Below the pieces are notes generated by a model. The model ran no database searches, was not told the DNA's origin, and was given only the letters and a program-made list of their open reading frames with translations. This document shows positions 1 to 10,000 of a DNA stretch of 64,000 bases, piece after piece (position 1 is the stretch's first letter; each line of letters begins with the position of its first letter). The DNA comes from an uncultured Clostridia bacterium (GTDB taxonomy: Bacteria; Bacillota; Clostridia; Oscillospirales; Ruminococcaceae): contig CANRNN010000001.1 in assembly GCA_947632025.1 (NCBI GenBank), positions 124,001 to 188,000 on the forward strand. Direction: 5' to 3'. The translations under genes were made by a program, and so were the position numbers.

Positions 1-554
1 GTCTGTATCCGTATCTGTGTCTGTATCGGTATCAGTATCTGTGTCCGTATCAGTATCTGTGTCTGTATCCGTATCTGTATCTGTATCGGTATCAGTATCT
101 GTGTCCGTATCAGTATCTGTGTCTGTATCGGTATCTGTGTCTGTATCGGTATCTGTATCTGTATCTGTATCTGTGTCTGTATCGGTATCTGTGTCTGTAT
201 CCGTATCTGTATCTGTATCGGTATCAGTATCTGTGTCCGTATCAGTATCTGTGTCTGTGTCTGTATCCGTGTCAGTGTCTGTGTCCGTATCAGTATCTGT
301 GTCAGTGTCAGTATCCGTGTCAGTATCTGTATCGGTATCAGTATCCGTGTCTGTGTCTGTGTCTGTATCCGTATCGGTATCTGACTCTGAATCGGTACCC
401 GTATCTACATCACTGTCTGTGTCATTATCGGAATCTGCGTCAGCGTCAGAATCTGTATCTGTGTCGGTATCTGTATCAGCGTCCGCATCTGTGTCAGTAT
501 CCGTGTCGGTATCGGTATCCGTATCAGCGTCGCTATCAGTATCAGCATCGCCAT
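1..554 (-). repeat. Thr-Asp dipeptide-coding repeat tract
   Basis: About 550 bases of 6-bp period repeat. On the minus strand it codes for alternating Thr-Asp, with Ser or Ala replacing Thr mainly near the folded domain. The Asp codon alternates GAT/GAC and the Thr codon varies at its third base, so the DNA is not a perfect microsatellite while the protein pattern is near-perfect. That suggests selection on the dipeptide pattern. The tract continues past the window edge. Confidence 0.9.
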
Positions 555-1779
555 CGTCAGGATTAACATTACCTTCATCAGGATTAGCGGGGGTGGATTT
601 CTCCTCTTCAACTTCTCCCTGAGAATTATTCTCATGATCATGATAAATTCCTGTCGGAGTGATCTGGTGGATCTCTCCAACCATTTCAATATGATTTGCG
701 ATAACAGAACCGTTTACATTACCGCCTACAGTAAAGTTTGCGTAAGGAGCAACGTAAATTCCTCCTGTAAGACCCGAACTGATATTTCCGTCATATGTAC
801 CGAAGTTAAACACCACGTTCGCTGCCGATTCAGTCCAGTCGGGAGAATTGACATTTCCGAGGAAAATGTCATTTGTTTCATCATCGGTTATAACGTTAAT
901 TACGATATTAACGCCGCCGTTGTCACATATAAGCGACTTTACGCTTGCGTCATTCTTCTGAAGATCGTCAGCCTTTACATTTATCACCATAGTGTCGCCG
1001 AGCTGAACATCTCCCTGCGAAATGGCAAGAGCAGCTTTTTTTAGAGCGTCCTCAGAATCCTCCTCGGAAAAGTCGACATCATTTATCAACGCCTGACCGC
1101 TTTCCGCGATGTTGTCAAGATTCTGTGTTATGTTTTTGAATCCGTGAGATTCATCTGCTCTTGTGAGAGTAATCTTCTTTGCGTTCTGAGCGCCGCCGCA
1201 TTCAAATCTATACTCAACTCCGCCCGCTCTGAAACCTATACCGTTGCCGTTATCGAACGAGGTCTGTTCAAAATCGAAATCGAGAACGAACTCGTATGTA
1301 GTGTCCGGCGCCATTGTTACCATAATGGTTGTATTGGTCGGAGCTTTCTGCAAATACTGAGTATAATGCGTATTTCCGTCCTTGACGTGTTGAGCGACAT
1401 TTGAGTTGAACACGAAAAAGTCAGGTGTCACAGCGGTAGCAATATTTCCTTCAACGTGTCCGCCGTTATGGGTTTCGCTATAAGAACCGAAGCCCTCAAA
1501 AACGTGCATATCGGTCCTGAAAGCGTTTAAGGTATGCGCTTGGTCAGTCGCGACAAATACATTCTTGGAAAGCTCCTGATAGCCGGGGTTATTACCGATA
1601 GCTTTATTAGAGCTGGCGGTAGTTTCGCTGTCAAAGTCATCGGGGTCTACCGGAGCAGCTGCCGCAGTTGCGGAAGCGGCACGAGAGCCGAGCACAGTCA
1701 CAGCGAATGCGAACATAAAGGCAGCCTTGCCCTTGTTCAATTTCTTCTTGTTCTTCTTCTCTTCGTTGTTGTCAGCCAT
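1..1779 (-). CDS. Secreted choice-of-anchor-A surface protein with Thr-Asp repeat tail (3' end outside window)
   Basis: The minus-strand frame is open from an ATG at 1779 to the window edge, so at least 593 residues are visible and the C-terminus is missing. A Shine-Dalgarno GGAGGAG lies just upstream of the ATG. The N-terminus is Lys-rich (residues 8-18) followed by a hydrophobic stretch (about 19-32) and Ala-rich SRAASATAAAAP, which reads as a signal peptide. Residues about 45-395 resemble the choice-of-anchor A domain: an early FNVFV-like segment, a VEGNIA motif, and a late GGIYVAPYANFTVGGNVNGSVIAN-type block (family knowledge, recognised by eye). From about residue 408 the chain is almost only Thr-Asp, Ser-Asp and Ala-Asp dipeptides. 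Such tails are known in surface adhesins as extended stalks, for example Ser-Asp repeats in staphylococcal Clf/Sdr proteins. The anchor (sortase motif, dockerin or membrane segment) would be beyond the edge. It is probably a cell-surface or adhesion protein; the ligand is unknown. Confidence 0.8.
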   Translation of the reverse strand, partial: MADNNEEKKNKKKLNKGKAAFMFAFAVTVLGSRAASATAAAAPVDPDDFDSETTASSNKAIGNNPGYQELSKNVFVATDQAHTLNAFRTDMHVFEGFGSYSETHNGGHVEGNIATAVTPDFFVFNSNVAQHVKDGNTHYTQYLQKAPTNTTIMVTMAPDTTYEFVLDFDFEQTSFDNGNGIGFRAGGVEYRFECGGAQNAKKITLTRADESHGFKNITQNLDNIAESGQALINDVDFSEEDSEDALKKAALAISQGDVQLGDTMVINVKADDLQKNDASVKSLICDNGGVNIVINVITDDETNDIFLGNVNSPDWTESAANVVFNFGTYDGNISSGLTGGIYVAPYANFTVGGNVNGSVIANHIEMVGEIHQITPTGIYHDHENNSQGEVEEEKSTPANPDEGNVNPDDGDADTDSDADTDTDTDTDTDTDADADTDTDTDTDSDADADSDNDTDSDVDTGTDSESDTDTDTDTDTDTDTDTDTDTDTDTDTDTDTDTDTDTDTDTDTDTDTDTDTDTDTDTDTDTDTDTDTDTDTDTDTDTDTDTDTDTDTDTDTDTDTDTDTDTDTDTDTDTDTDTDTDTDTDTDTDTDTD

Positions 1780-1872
1780 AATAATCTCCTCCACAATATA
1801 GCAGCTGAATTCATCACGATCAGACCCAATGTACATCATCATATAGTTACACGACTATACTTTATTTATTTA

Positions 1873-1901
1873 ATTATAACACATTTTAAACATATTGTCA
1901 A
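1873..1901 (-). promoter_or_regulatory. Sigma-A-type promoter of the choice-of-anchor-A gene
   Basis: On the minus strand TTGACA (1901-1896), a 17-base spacer and TATAAT (1878-1873) give a perfect consensus. The predicted transcript starts near 1866, about 85 bases before the ATG at 1779. The rest of 1902-1996 is AT-rich and shows no convincing gene. Confidence 0.8.
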
Positions 1902-1996
1902 TAGAGTTTCGGAAATTTACCCCGAAATCTTTTACAATTTATTAAAATAAACTTAAATATTTTTGTACGTTTTGCACAACGAATTATATAAATTCA

Positions 1997-3052
1997 TCAC
2001 ACTCCGATTCGTTTGTGCATTGTTTCACTGTTATATGCATAAGATACGGCTGTTTCGGCGGAGATGACTCCGTCCTTATACATCTTCAAAATACAGTTGT
2101 CCATTGTCTGCATTCCGGGAGCGGAATTTATAACAGTATCTATCTGATATGTTTTTTCGTCACGGATAAGCGTTCTGATAGCGCTGTTCATTGTCATTAT
2201 CTCGAAAGCCGGAACGAGTTTTCCGTCAACTGTCGGCAAAAGCTGTTGTGATACCACTGCGTCAAGCACCATAGAAAGCTGGATCCTTATCTGATGCTGT
2301 TGGTTTATCGGGAAAACATCAATTATACGGTCTATGGTATTCGCTGCTCCGAGCGTATGGAGAGTTGAAAGTACAAGCTGACCTGTTTCTGCGGCGGTCA
2401 TAGCGACGCTTATTGTTTCATAGTCGCGCATTTCTCCGAGAAGGATAACGTCCGGTGACTGACGAAGTGCCGCTCTAAGCGCGTTGAGATATGATTCTGT
2501 ATCAATATTTATCTCACGCTGACTAATAATGCACTTTTTGTGCTTATGCAGGAATTCTATCGGATCTTCTATTGTAATTATATGTCCTTCGCGCTCGTTG
2601 TTGATCTGGTTTATTATACAGGAAAGCGTCGTGGATTTACCGTTTCCTGCGGGACCCGTAACAAGCACGATTCCGCTTTTCTGCTTTGATAGTTTCATTA
2701 CAGATTCGGGAATGCCGATCGTTTTTGCATCTGGCAGTTCAAACGGAACATAACGAAGCACGGCGGCGTAAGAGCCGCGCTGTTTATAAACATTTGCACG
2801 AAAGCGCCCCATTCCTGCTACGGAAATCGAAAAATCCATTTCCTTGTCGGGAAGACTGTCAGCTTCAAAGTTAAATCCTCCGAGCTTGTATATCTCGCAG
2901 GCAAGACGCCGCGCTTCTGCGGGTAAAATAGGAGTATTATCAATTTTGATAATTCTGCCGTTGGTTTTGCAGCTCACCACTGCTCCTGAGATCATAAAAA
3001 TATCCGAAGCATGGTTGTCGGTCGCTTTTTTAAGTATTTCCAATAATTCCAT
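1997..3052 (-). CDS. pilT: PilT-like twitching/retraction ATPase
   Basis: Hexameric ATPase of the PilT/GspE superfamily that drives depolymerisation of type IV pili at the inner face of the membrane. About 351 residues, normal for PilT (about 340-370) and lacking the long N-terminal domain of PilB. Counting from the upstream in-frame ATG at 3064, visible motifs are Walker A GPAGNGKST (137-145), the Asp box TIEDPIEFLH (164-173), Walker B DVILLGEMRD (205-214) and the His box STLHT (233-237). I place the start at 3052 because GAGGTG precedes that ATG, while the ATG at 3064 has no ribosome site. It is the last gene of the pilus set, 36 bases after the 159-aa pilin-like gene. No PilB extension ATPase or prepilin peptidase is in the window. 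Confidence 0.92.
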   Translation of the reverse strand: MELLEILKKATDNHASDIFMISGAVVSCKTNGRIIKIDNTPILPAEARRLACEIYKLGGFNFEADSLPDKEMDFSISVAGMGRFRANVYKQRGSYAAVLRYVPFELPDAKTIGIPESVMKLSKQKSGIVLVTGPAGNGKSTTLSCIINQINNEREGHIITIEDPIEFLHKHKKCIISQREINIDTESYLNALRAALRQSPDVILLGEMRDYETISVAMTAAETGQLVLSTLHTLGAANTIDRIIDVFPINQQHQIRIQLSMVLDAVVSQQLLPTVDGKLVPAFEIMTMNSAIRTLIRDEKTYQIDTVINSAPGMQTMDNCILKMYKDGVISAETAVSYAYNSETMHKRIGV

Positions 3053-3088
3053 TTTGCACCTCATAATATATAATATATAATAATGTAG

Positions 3089-3568
3089 TTAGAGCGTATT
3101 TCCGTCCCATACATTGATATGGGAATCGCTCTCATCGGAAGAAAATGTCTTGCTTTGCCAGAGTGAAATATCATATCCACCGCTTTCAAGGAAAACAACA
3201 TTTACAAGCAGCTTCTGCTTTTCGTTGATAGTAACGGAATATTCGACTGAAAGTCCGCCTCTCACTCTTGAAAGACTGATACCCTCCAGTTCCTCTGAAG
3301 CAGCTTCAAACGAATCCTCGAAAAATCCCGACCTTCTCGCGGAATATGCCATTCCGTCCAGTTTTGCGAGAATTTCCTTAGCCTTTGAATCCGCAGCATA
3401 ATACTGCGCCAGATAATCTCCGCTGCGCCTGTTGAAAGAATCGTTTGAAACAGCTGCCCGATAGCTCAACACTGCGAAAACAGTAAGGCATACCGACGCA
3501 AAAATTATCATAACGGAAACATATCCAACACCCATACTGCTGTTTATAGAATTCTTTTTCAATGCCAC
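3089..3568 (-). CDS. Pilin-like membrane protein, PilX-type position
   Basis: 159-residue protein starting at GTG 3568 with AGAGG just upstream. It has one N-terminal hydrophobic segment (about residues 15-35) followed by a soluble domain of about 120 residues. That is the layout of a minor pilin or PilX/GspK-like protein, but no classic prepilin cleavage site (G|FTLxE) is visible. It overlaps the preceding gene by 10 bases and precedes pilT, so it belongs to the pilus operon. The exact role is unknown; function is assigned from topology and neighbours only. Confidence 0.6.
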   Translation of the reverse strand: MALKKNSINSSMGVGYVSVMIIFASVCLTVFAVLSYRAAVSNDSFNRRSGDYLAQYYAADSKAKEILAKLDGMAYSARRSGFFEDSFEAASEELEGISLSRVRGGLSVEYSVTINEKQKLLVNVVFLESGGYDISLWQSKTFSSDESDSHINVWDGNTL

Positions 3569-4002
3569 TCGCCTCTTTCATTTGAAATATAAGCGGAACA
3601 GTCAAGCGTGTAAATCTCCTCTTCATCTGCCAGAAATTCCATATGCAGCTTTGAAATAGTTCCCGCATCGGTAGGTTTCTGTTCTTCATATGCCTTAAGA
3701 ATGAATCCCTCGCCTGTGGGAGTGATTTGAGTACAATTGCCATCTTTTGTAACAGTCAACTCGTCCCAAACGACTTTAGCGGCTTGCTCTGCGTTGCCGC
3801 ATTCGGAATAAACCTCCGCTAAGGACTGCGCATAAACTATCACATTTTCAAGTTCGGCGCTGTAGCGCGACTTGCTGTCCGCTTGTGAGAACATTTTTAA
3901 GATAACAACTCCCGAAATGCTGAAAAAAAGAAGCGCGATTATTATTTCAATGAAAAAAAGATTCACGGGTCGCCTTATGCTTTTCGATTTCAGGTTGATC
4001 AC
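3559..4002 (-). CDS. Minor pilin / pseudopilin-like protein
   Basis: 147 residues. A short basic N-terminus (KSKSIRRPVN) is followed by a hydrophobic helix (about residues 15-38, LFFIEIIIALLFFSISGVVI) carrying a Glu near the start of the helix. This is like the Glu5 of mature type IV pilins, though the residue before it is not the usual Gly-Phe. The rest is soluble with two Cys that could pair. It overlaps its upstream neighbour by 4 bases (ATGA-type coupling). Most likely a minor pilin or assembly-initiation pseudopilin. Confidence 0.6.
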   Translation of the reverse strand: MINLKSKSIRRPVNLFFIEIIIALLFFSISGVVILKMFSQADSKSRYSAELENVIVYAQSLAEVYSECGNAEQAAKVVWDELTVTKDGNCTQITPTGEGFILKAYEEQKPTDAGTISKLHMEFLADEEEIYTLDCSAYISNERGEWH

Positions 4003-4448
4003 CCTCTTCTTACAATTGTTTCCAGTTCCTCGTCATTTGTCGATACACTTATTGTATAAAAGTTATCACTTTCAGTGATTCCCATATCAAACAGGTCGAA
4101 GATCCTTTCACCGCCCTCGGCAGTAGGCTCACTGTCGGAGCTTATACTTTTTTCATAAAGTGTGCCGTCGCTGAAGTAGATAACGTTTACCATTTCCCCG
4201 CTTTGGAGAATTATTCCGGTGCCGTTTTCAATGACCTTTGCCTGCTCCGACGCCCTTATCTTATTCGATAAATACCGCACTGCTGCCGAAGCTCCGAACG
4301 TTTTGTCGAAATTGGAGCTTATTCTGCTGTAAGCTCCCGCAGCGACGGCAATTATCATTAAGGTACACCCCGCAAACAACATAAACAGCAGCATACTTCC
4401 GATCGTACTTATTGTGTCGCTCAACGTCTTGTTGCGGTATTTTTTCAT
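3999..4448 (-). CDS. DUF4860-like pilus-operon membrane protein
   Basis: 149 residues with a single hydrophobic segment (about residues 17-38, SMLLFMLFAGCTLMIIAVAAGAY) near the N-terminus and a soluble domain of about 110 residues. The pattern resembles the DUF4860 proteins found in clostridial type IV pilus clusters (recognised by eye, not searched). A Cys inside the hydrophobic segment could suggest a lipobox, but the segment lacks a proper LxGC context followed by a short linker. It overlaps the genes on both sides by 4 bases, so translation is probably coupled. Confidence 0.55.
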   Translation of the reverse strand: MKKYRNKTLSDTISTIGSMLLFMLFAGCTLMIIAVAAGAYSRISSNFDKTFGASAAVRYLSNKIRASEQAKVIENGTGIILQSGEMVNVIYFSDGTLYEKSISSDSEPTAEGGERIFDLFDMGITESDNFYTISVSTNDEELETIVRRG

Positions 4449-4768
4449 TTCGGAGCCTGCCTTTCCAACACCGTGACCGTCGGACGCACATTATCCGCGA
4501 AGCAGTCGTAGTGAACTATATATTTTTCCCTGTCATAAGTAACGCCGTAATTTTCGCTTAAATATTCCGCCGAAGGTGGATAAATTCCCTCAATGGCATA
4601 GCAAAGTGTTATCCCGTTTTCGATAGTATTCTTTACGGCGTTTAGCTGTCCCCTGCCGCTTGCTTCAGACGCATTGCCCAAAGCGACACAGATCCATACT
4701 ATAAGAGCCGTGAAAACAGCCGCCGGAATAATATATCCCAACAAACTCCTTATTGAAAAACGTTTCAT
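4445..4768 (-). CDS. Small pilin-like membrane protein
   Basis: 107 residues. A basic N-terminus (MKRFSIRS) is followed by one membrane segment (about 10-32) and an 75-residue soluble tail with a pair of Cys (in LCYAIEG and YDCFAD). It lies 9 bases downstream of pilC and overlaps the next gene by 4 bases. Shape and position fit a minor pilin or pilus-assembly accessory protein. No family-specific motif is recognised. Confidence 0.5.
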   Translation of the reverse strand: MKRFSIRSLLGYIIPAAVFTALIVWICVALGNASEASGRGQLNAVKNTIENGITLCYAIEGIYPPSAEYLSENYGVTYDREKYIVHYDCFADNVRPTVTVLERQAPK

Positions 4769-4777
4769 TTTTCCACC

Positions 4778-5818
4778 TTAACCCATTACAGACATAATGT
4801 TCATAAGCGGTATCATTACCGTAAGCAGTATAGCTCCTATAACTGTTGTAAGTACTATTACAATAGACGGCTCGATAAATGCCACTATTCCGGCAGCGGA
4901 TTCCATAGCCTGCTCGCCGCATCTGTCGGAGAGCTTTCTCCACGCCTTTTCAAACGAACCGGAGCTGTAAGCGATTTTCAAGGAGCGGGCGTGCATTGCA
5001 GGAAAAATTCCGGCTGTTGCAATAACGTCCGCAAAATATTCTCCTGCGAGAAGTTTTTCGCGGCATTTAAGAAGTTTTTCCTTAAGCTTCTTGTCATCAA
5101 TAAGATCCGCTGCCATTTCCATCATCTCTACGGGAGAGATCCCCGCCGATACCATCATCATCAAAGCTCCGGAAATTTTCGCGAGTGAAAAGCTCCGTGA
5201 GATCCTCCTCGTAAGAGGAAAAGCCGCAAGAAACGCCGAAAGTCCTTTACGAAAGCTCGGAATATTCGACAATATTGCAATTGCTGCAGCAACGGCGATT
5301 ATCACGAGCATAACAATAAGCAGCGCCGTTCCGACTCCGTAAGCTACATCTACTGTAAGCTGCACGGATTGTGTTATAGAACTGTCGAATTGTGAGAAAA
5401 TATCTCCGAACATCGGGATAACCAACACTATAAGTACGACAATTACAGCTGTCATCATAACCAACAGCATCATCGGGTGAAGCACAGCCGAGCGTATAGT
5501 GCGGTTCAGCTCGGCGCGCTCCTCGTAATATTCCGCAAGGTTTCCGAGGACGTTCTCAAGCTCACCCGTAAGTTCGCCGATTTTCACCATTTTCAGCACA
5601 TACTCCGGAAAGACCATACTGCTTTCCATTGCCTGAGCGAGAGTTTCGTTATTGTTGAGATCATCAAGCAGCGACTTGCACACGGAAAGCATACGCTTGT
5701 CGTCCATATCCTCACACAGCACGTCGATACCGTCGGAAAGCTGCATACCCGCGTTCAGCATAAGCGAGAGCTGTTCACAGAAATACGCCGTTTCGTCGGG
5801 AGTTAATTTCTTTACCAT
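4778..5818 (-). CDS. pilC: Type IV pilus inner-membrane platform protein PilC/GspF
   Basis: 346 residues, the usual size for clostridial PilC/GspF (about 340-400). Two GspF (T2SSF) domains are visible: an N-terminal one beginning ETAYFCEQLSLMLNAGM with a membrane segment near residues 115-135, and a second with membrane segments near 155-180 and 315-340. PilC is the membrane platform that couples the cytoplasmic ATPases to pilin assembly. It is the first pilus gene of the operon, 18 bases downstream of the transglutaminase lipoprotein gene. Confidence 0.88.
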   Translation of the reverse strand: MVKKLTPDETAYFCEQLSLMLNAGMQLSDGIDVLCEDMDDKRMLSVCKSLLDDLNNNETLAQAMESSMVFPEYVLKMVKIGELTGELENVLGNLAEYYEERAELNRTIRSAVLHPMMLLVMMTAVIVVLIVLVIPMFGDIFSQFDSSITQSVQLTVDVAYGVGTALLIVMLVIIAVAAAIAILSNIPSFRKGLSAFLAAFPLTRRISRSFSLAKISGALMMMVSAGISPVEMMEMAADLIDDKKLKEKLLKCREKLLAGEYFADVIATAGIFPAMHARSLKIAYSSGSFEKAWRKLSDRCGEQAMESAAGIVAFIEPSIVIVLTTVIGAILLTVMIPLMNIMSVMG

Positions 5819-5836
5819 ATTCTTTTCCTCTTACAT

Positions 5837-7066
5837 TTAATAATAGTATACCGCGGAATAGTTTCCGGGAGTCGAAATATACGCGGAAATCTGTCCTTTA
5901 TTTGAGGAGCCCGCGTAAAAGGTCGCATCCACAAGGTTATATCCGTTGTTTTTAAGAAGCAATTCCGGAGTTATCCAGCCGGTTTCCTTTGTATAAACTT
6001 CATTCCACGCGTGATAAATATCGTTCGGCGAAGAGTACGCATATCCGTGGACCATTCTGGTCGGTATCCCCTGAGAGCGGAGCATTGCCGCCATCAAAGC
6101 GGAATAGTCATAGCATATTCCCTTTTTCCTTGCTAGAGTGGAATCGACATCGGGTACATAGCCGCTTTTTACGGTAGCCGCAAGCTGATTGTCATAGGAG
6201 ATATTTTCGGTGATCCAAGTGAAAACAGCCGCGATTTTCTCGATATTACCCGACTTGCCCGCACAAAGTTCTGCCGCTTTGTAAACGGCTTTTGAAGATT
6301 GGCTGTAATTTACATACTTGTTCGGAAGAGAAAACGGCGCTGTGGGATCCGGCATATTTACATTTATGGAAAGCTCCATTCCCTTTGCGTAGCTCGTTCC
6401 CTCTACCTGCTCGAAAAGTGTTATCTTATACGTTCCGTTTCCGCACGAAAGAGGAAAATATTCTATCTTCCCATTAACGTTGAGGTCATGGGTATATGTT
6501 TCTCCGTTTGCCTCCATACGGAGCTTTACTTTTTTCTTGGAACCGGTATACTTTGCGGAAATATAGCCTTTCGAGGTGTTGGAGTAGTCGATAATACCGC
6601 AGTCCTTGATTTCCGCATTTGTTCCGGGAGAAGTCGGCATTACTATATTTGGAACGACTACCTCAACAGGCGGCTTGCTTTCAGCACTTGACGAAACAGG
6701 AGGTCTGCTTTCGGAATTCGACCCCGAATTTGAGGTCGTTCCGCTTATAAACGAATCATGACCGCCGGAAACTTCAGTCGATGAAATGTCCTCGAACGAT
6801 TGGCTTGATTCGGAGCTGTCCGAACTATTTGACAGATCATCAGCAGTGCTTACTGCGCTCACATAAGAAGCCTCGGAAATATCCGAAGAACTTTGCTGAT
6901 AAGATTCCGAAGAAGTGTTTTCGGAAACAGTATGTGTATTATCGGAGCCTTGGTTCGAGCCCTCCGAAACTCCCGAATCACAGCCCGCAAGCAATAAAGC
7001 CGTGAAAGCCGCTGCCGCAAGCTTTTTCATAATGCCCGAAAACGCTCCGAAGCTGTTACAGATCAT
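5837..7066 (-). CDS. Transglutaminase-like lipoprotein
   Basis: 409 residues. MKKLAAAAFTALLLAGC at residues 13-29 is a lipoprotein signal peptide with an LAGC lipobox, so the protein is exported and lipid-anchored. A Ser-rich linker (about residues 30-140) leads to a middle beta domain and then a transglutaminase-core domain. The catalytic triad is visible as Cys in KKGICYDYSALMAAMLR, His in GYAYSSPNDIYHAWNEV and Asp in LVDATFY. Bacterial members act as surface proteases, peptide cross-linkers or carbohydrate-linked enzymes; the substrate here is unknown. The ATG at 7066 has AAAGGA at good spacing, but the ATG at 7030 gives a cleaner signal peptide, so the start is uncertain. It directly precedes pilC, so a role at the cell surface together with the pilus is plausible. 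Confidence 0.85.
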   Translation of the reverse strand: MICNSFGAFSGIMKKLAAAAFTALLLAGCDSGVSEGSNQGSDNTHTVSENTSSESYQQSSSDISEASYVSAVSTADDLSNSSDSSESSQSFEDISSTEVSGGHDSFISGTTSNSGSNSESRPPVSSSAESKPPVEVVVPNIVMPTSPGTNAEIKDCGIIDYSNTSKGYISAKYTGSKKKVKLRMEANGETYTHDLNVNGKIEYFPLSCGNGTYKITLFEQVEGTSYAKGMELSINVNMPDPTAPFSLPNKYVNYSQSSKAVYKAAELCAGKSGNIEKIAAVFTWITENISYDNQLAATVKSGYVPDVDSTLARKKGICYDYSALMAAMLRSQGIPTRMVHGYAYSSPNDIYHAWNEVYTKETGWITPELLLKNNGYNLVDATFYAGSSNKGQISAYISTPGNYSAVYYY

Positions 7067-7097
7067 ATTGCATTATCCTTTCAGGAAACAATAAACC

Positions 7098-10000
7098 TCA
7101 GCGCTTCAGTTTTAGGTCGCGGAGAAGAATATAATTCTGGTCAATGTCGTTGAAAACTTTTCTGTCCGTTCCCTTAAAAATCCTGCTTATAAATTCCGCC
7201 GTCTGTCTGTAGAATTCGGCTTCATAGTGCGTAATATCCCTGCCACCGAGAGGATAATCGTCCGAGGAATAAAAATTCTTGGAAATGTCAATGACATAGC
7301 ACCCTGTAATTCCCGCAAATCGCTCCTCGCACAGGGAAATGAATTTTTTCTTTATGTCATGCATAGTATCGGGAAGCTCGCAAAGCCTGAAATCATGATT
7401 GATATATCGGTTCTTTGGCTCAGTTTTGATAAGGATTATATTCTCCCCGTAAATATCAAGGATCTCATTTGAGAATTTAGTTATCCCCTCAAAGCAGAAT
7501 TTCATATCCCGCTTCTCGAACAGACAGCATTCAGTAATATCTTTTTTGATATTTTTGTAGAACTCCGTGCGGCGCAGAAAATCATCAAGAACGAAAACCT
7601 CTCCGTGAAATTCCGCCATAGTACATATAAGATTGTAAAAATCCACGACTATCCACTGTGCGGCGCTGTCCTCAAGTGTTTCTATCCCCTTGCGCTTGAA
7701 AGCGTCTTCAAGGACCTTCCGTCTGTAGCGGCTTTTGCAGAAAAGCCCGATGTCATCGGGAATTTCGTACTCTATAGGTTTTTCGAGCGCGAAAATAGCG
7801 GGCTGCATCTGAACAAAGCTCCCAACGAACGCTTCGCGGCAAAGATTTACCGATTCACGGGAAACGCTGCTGCCCCAGATATCTACGGTATGGTTGCAAT
7901 GTTCAGACATATACCGCCGCAGCTGCGGTTTTCCGCGAAGCAGAAACACAAGCTCCGCGCTTCTCTCCTCAACGGAAGCCCCCAGCTCCTTTGAAAGCTG
8001 ATAAGCGATTTTTTTCACTATATTGTAATGACCGTCAAAGGCGGGCTTATAGAAGTCGTAAGGCTTGGTGAGATTTCCTTTTTCGACAAGATTTATAATT
8101 TCTGCTGCCTGAACGATATCCTCAGCGCCCTTATCATTTTCAAAAAAGCCCTTCACAGAGATAAGGTCGGATTTTCCCGCTCGTTTAAGGCGGATAATTC
8201 TCTCGCTGTTTCTCGCGCAAAATTCGACAGAGGTATAAGCGACTATTTTATCCGCAGCGTTGCTCATATCAAGAAGTCTTTTGTGATAGGAACGCAGCGT
8301 CATACTTTCGTAATATCTCATAACACGGTCGAACCACGTCTGGGCATCCGGAGAATCAACATAGGTTCTTCCCTTGCCGGAAACGATATCGACCGCTGCT
8401 TTATATGCATCGGAGTAGTATTCCGCTTCAAATGTGATCTCGGTGTCGTCCTCTACAAAATATTTATCCGACAATGCAACGACGGCAGGATCAACAAGAC
8501 TGATAAAATAATCCTCCATTTCCCGCATAAGGCGGTTTCTTCTTTCATTTTCGGGAGTGGTCCGAAGCATAAGTCCCTTTTTCCTCCACGAAGAGATATT
8601 GCATCTGAAAAGGATTATTTTCTCGCTCGGAACAGCACTTGAAAGCTTTTCGGCGAAATTCTTAAGAAGCGGCTTCCACAGGGTTTCCCCGAACGGAGCG
8701 CGGATCCTTATCCATTGATCACGGTGTTTTTCGTAGAACTCCGAACAGCGGAGCTTTCCGGTATTTGAGTAAAAGCAGTCGCCGTTGTTGGTATGCCTGA
8801 AAAGCGATACAGTCGCAGCCGTAAAGAAATCCACCGCAACGAAATCGAAAGCATTATTCTTGATATATCCCGAAATATCTTTGCTCACGTCGAGAGCGAG
8901 AGCGGTATCCATATTTTCATTGGCTTTATGCATAATTTCCGCTCCGAGAGAGAGCGGGGAAAGATACATTCCCGTCCTGTCTATTCTGAAATTCTTTCCG
9001 GAAGAAAGTATCCTGTACAAAATAGATGAGCCGATTATTAGCCCCGACGGCTTATCGGAAAAGGTGCGAAGCTCCGTTCCGATAAACTTACGCGTTCTCT
9101 TGTAGGAATCGTCGGTATTTTCACTGTGTGCGGGGAAAGCCGGTTCCGAAGCCGCACCGAATTCTCTGATCTCACTGTACACCGGAATATAGGAACATTT
9201 TGCGGAGATCTCCTCTCCCTCGCGATACAATTCCACACGAAGAATAATTCCGTCGCGGTTTTCCCGAAGCTCCGAAATATTCGTCAGAAAAGTTCCGAGC
9301 GAAAACGCGCACGGTACCTTTCTGCCGTTTCCGCCGTCGATAAATTCAAACTTCTGAACAGTATGAGTATGCGATCCGATTATAAGATCCGCACCCGACT
9401 TTGCCATAAATTCAGCCTCGGCACGTTGATTTTTCCTTATCTGATGAGAATTTGCCGTACCCCAGTGCTGATATGCAACTATAAACTCCGCGCCCATTGC
9501 CCTTGCAGTATTCAACAACTCGACAAAATAGTCGCGGTCATATTTGCCTGTTTTATTCAGAAACGATGTCGAATCGGAATTATCATTAAGCAAATCGGTG
9601 GAAATAATTCCGACCTTAAAACCTTTAACGTCGACGACCGTCGGATTGTTCCCGCAGGTCCCGAAATTGTACATTCCCGCACGCTTTATTGCCGCAACGG
9701 TATAATCAAGCCCTGCTTCCCCCTCTGAGAGAATATTGTCGGTAGTTGTAAAAAGTCCGTCAAAACCGGCGTTCGCAGCGGAAAAAATAAATTCCGACGG
9801 AGCGTTGCTTTTTATCGGAGTGCCGCTCAAACGCTGCTGCTCGGAATCATACGGAGCGCCATCATAACACACTTGATCAAGTACTCCGGCGACAAGATCC
9901 GCTTTTGCGAGAGTGCTTTTGATATTTTCAAATGAACGTGAAAAATCCCGTCCGCAGGACTGCTTCTGCATACTCAGCGTACACATAATATCTCCTGTGA

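Noticed and set aside
1-554. CRISPR array
   Set aside because: The repeat is a 6-bp protein-coding period with no spacers. No other spaced direct repeats were seen in the window.
17-622. Plus-strand open frame coding for a Ser-Val repeat protein
   Set aside because: It is the antisense reading of the Thr-Asp repeat. The minus strand has a ribosome site, signal peptide, recognisable domain and consensus promoter; the plus frame has none of these.
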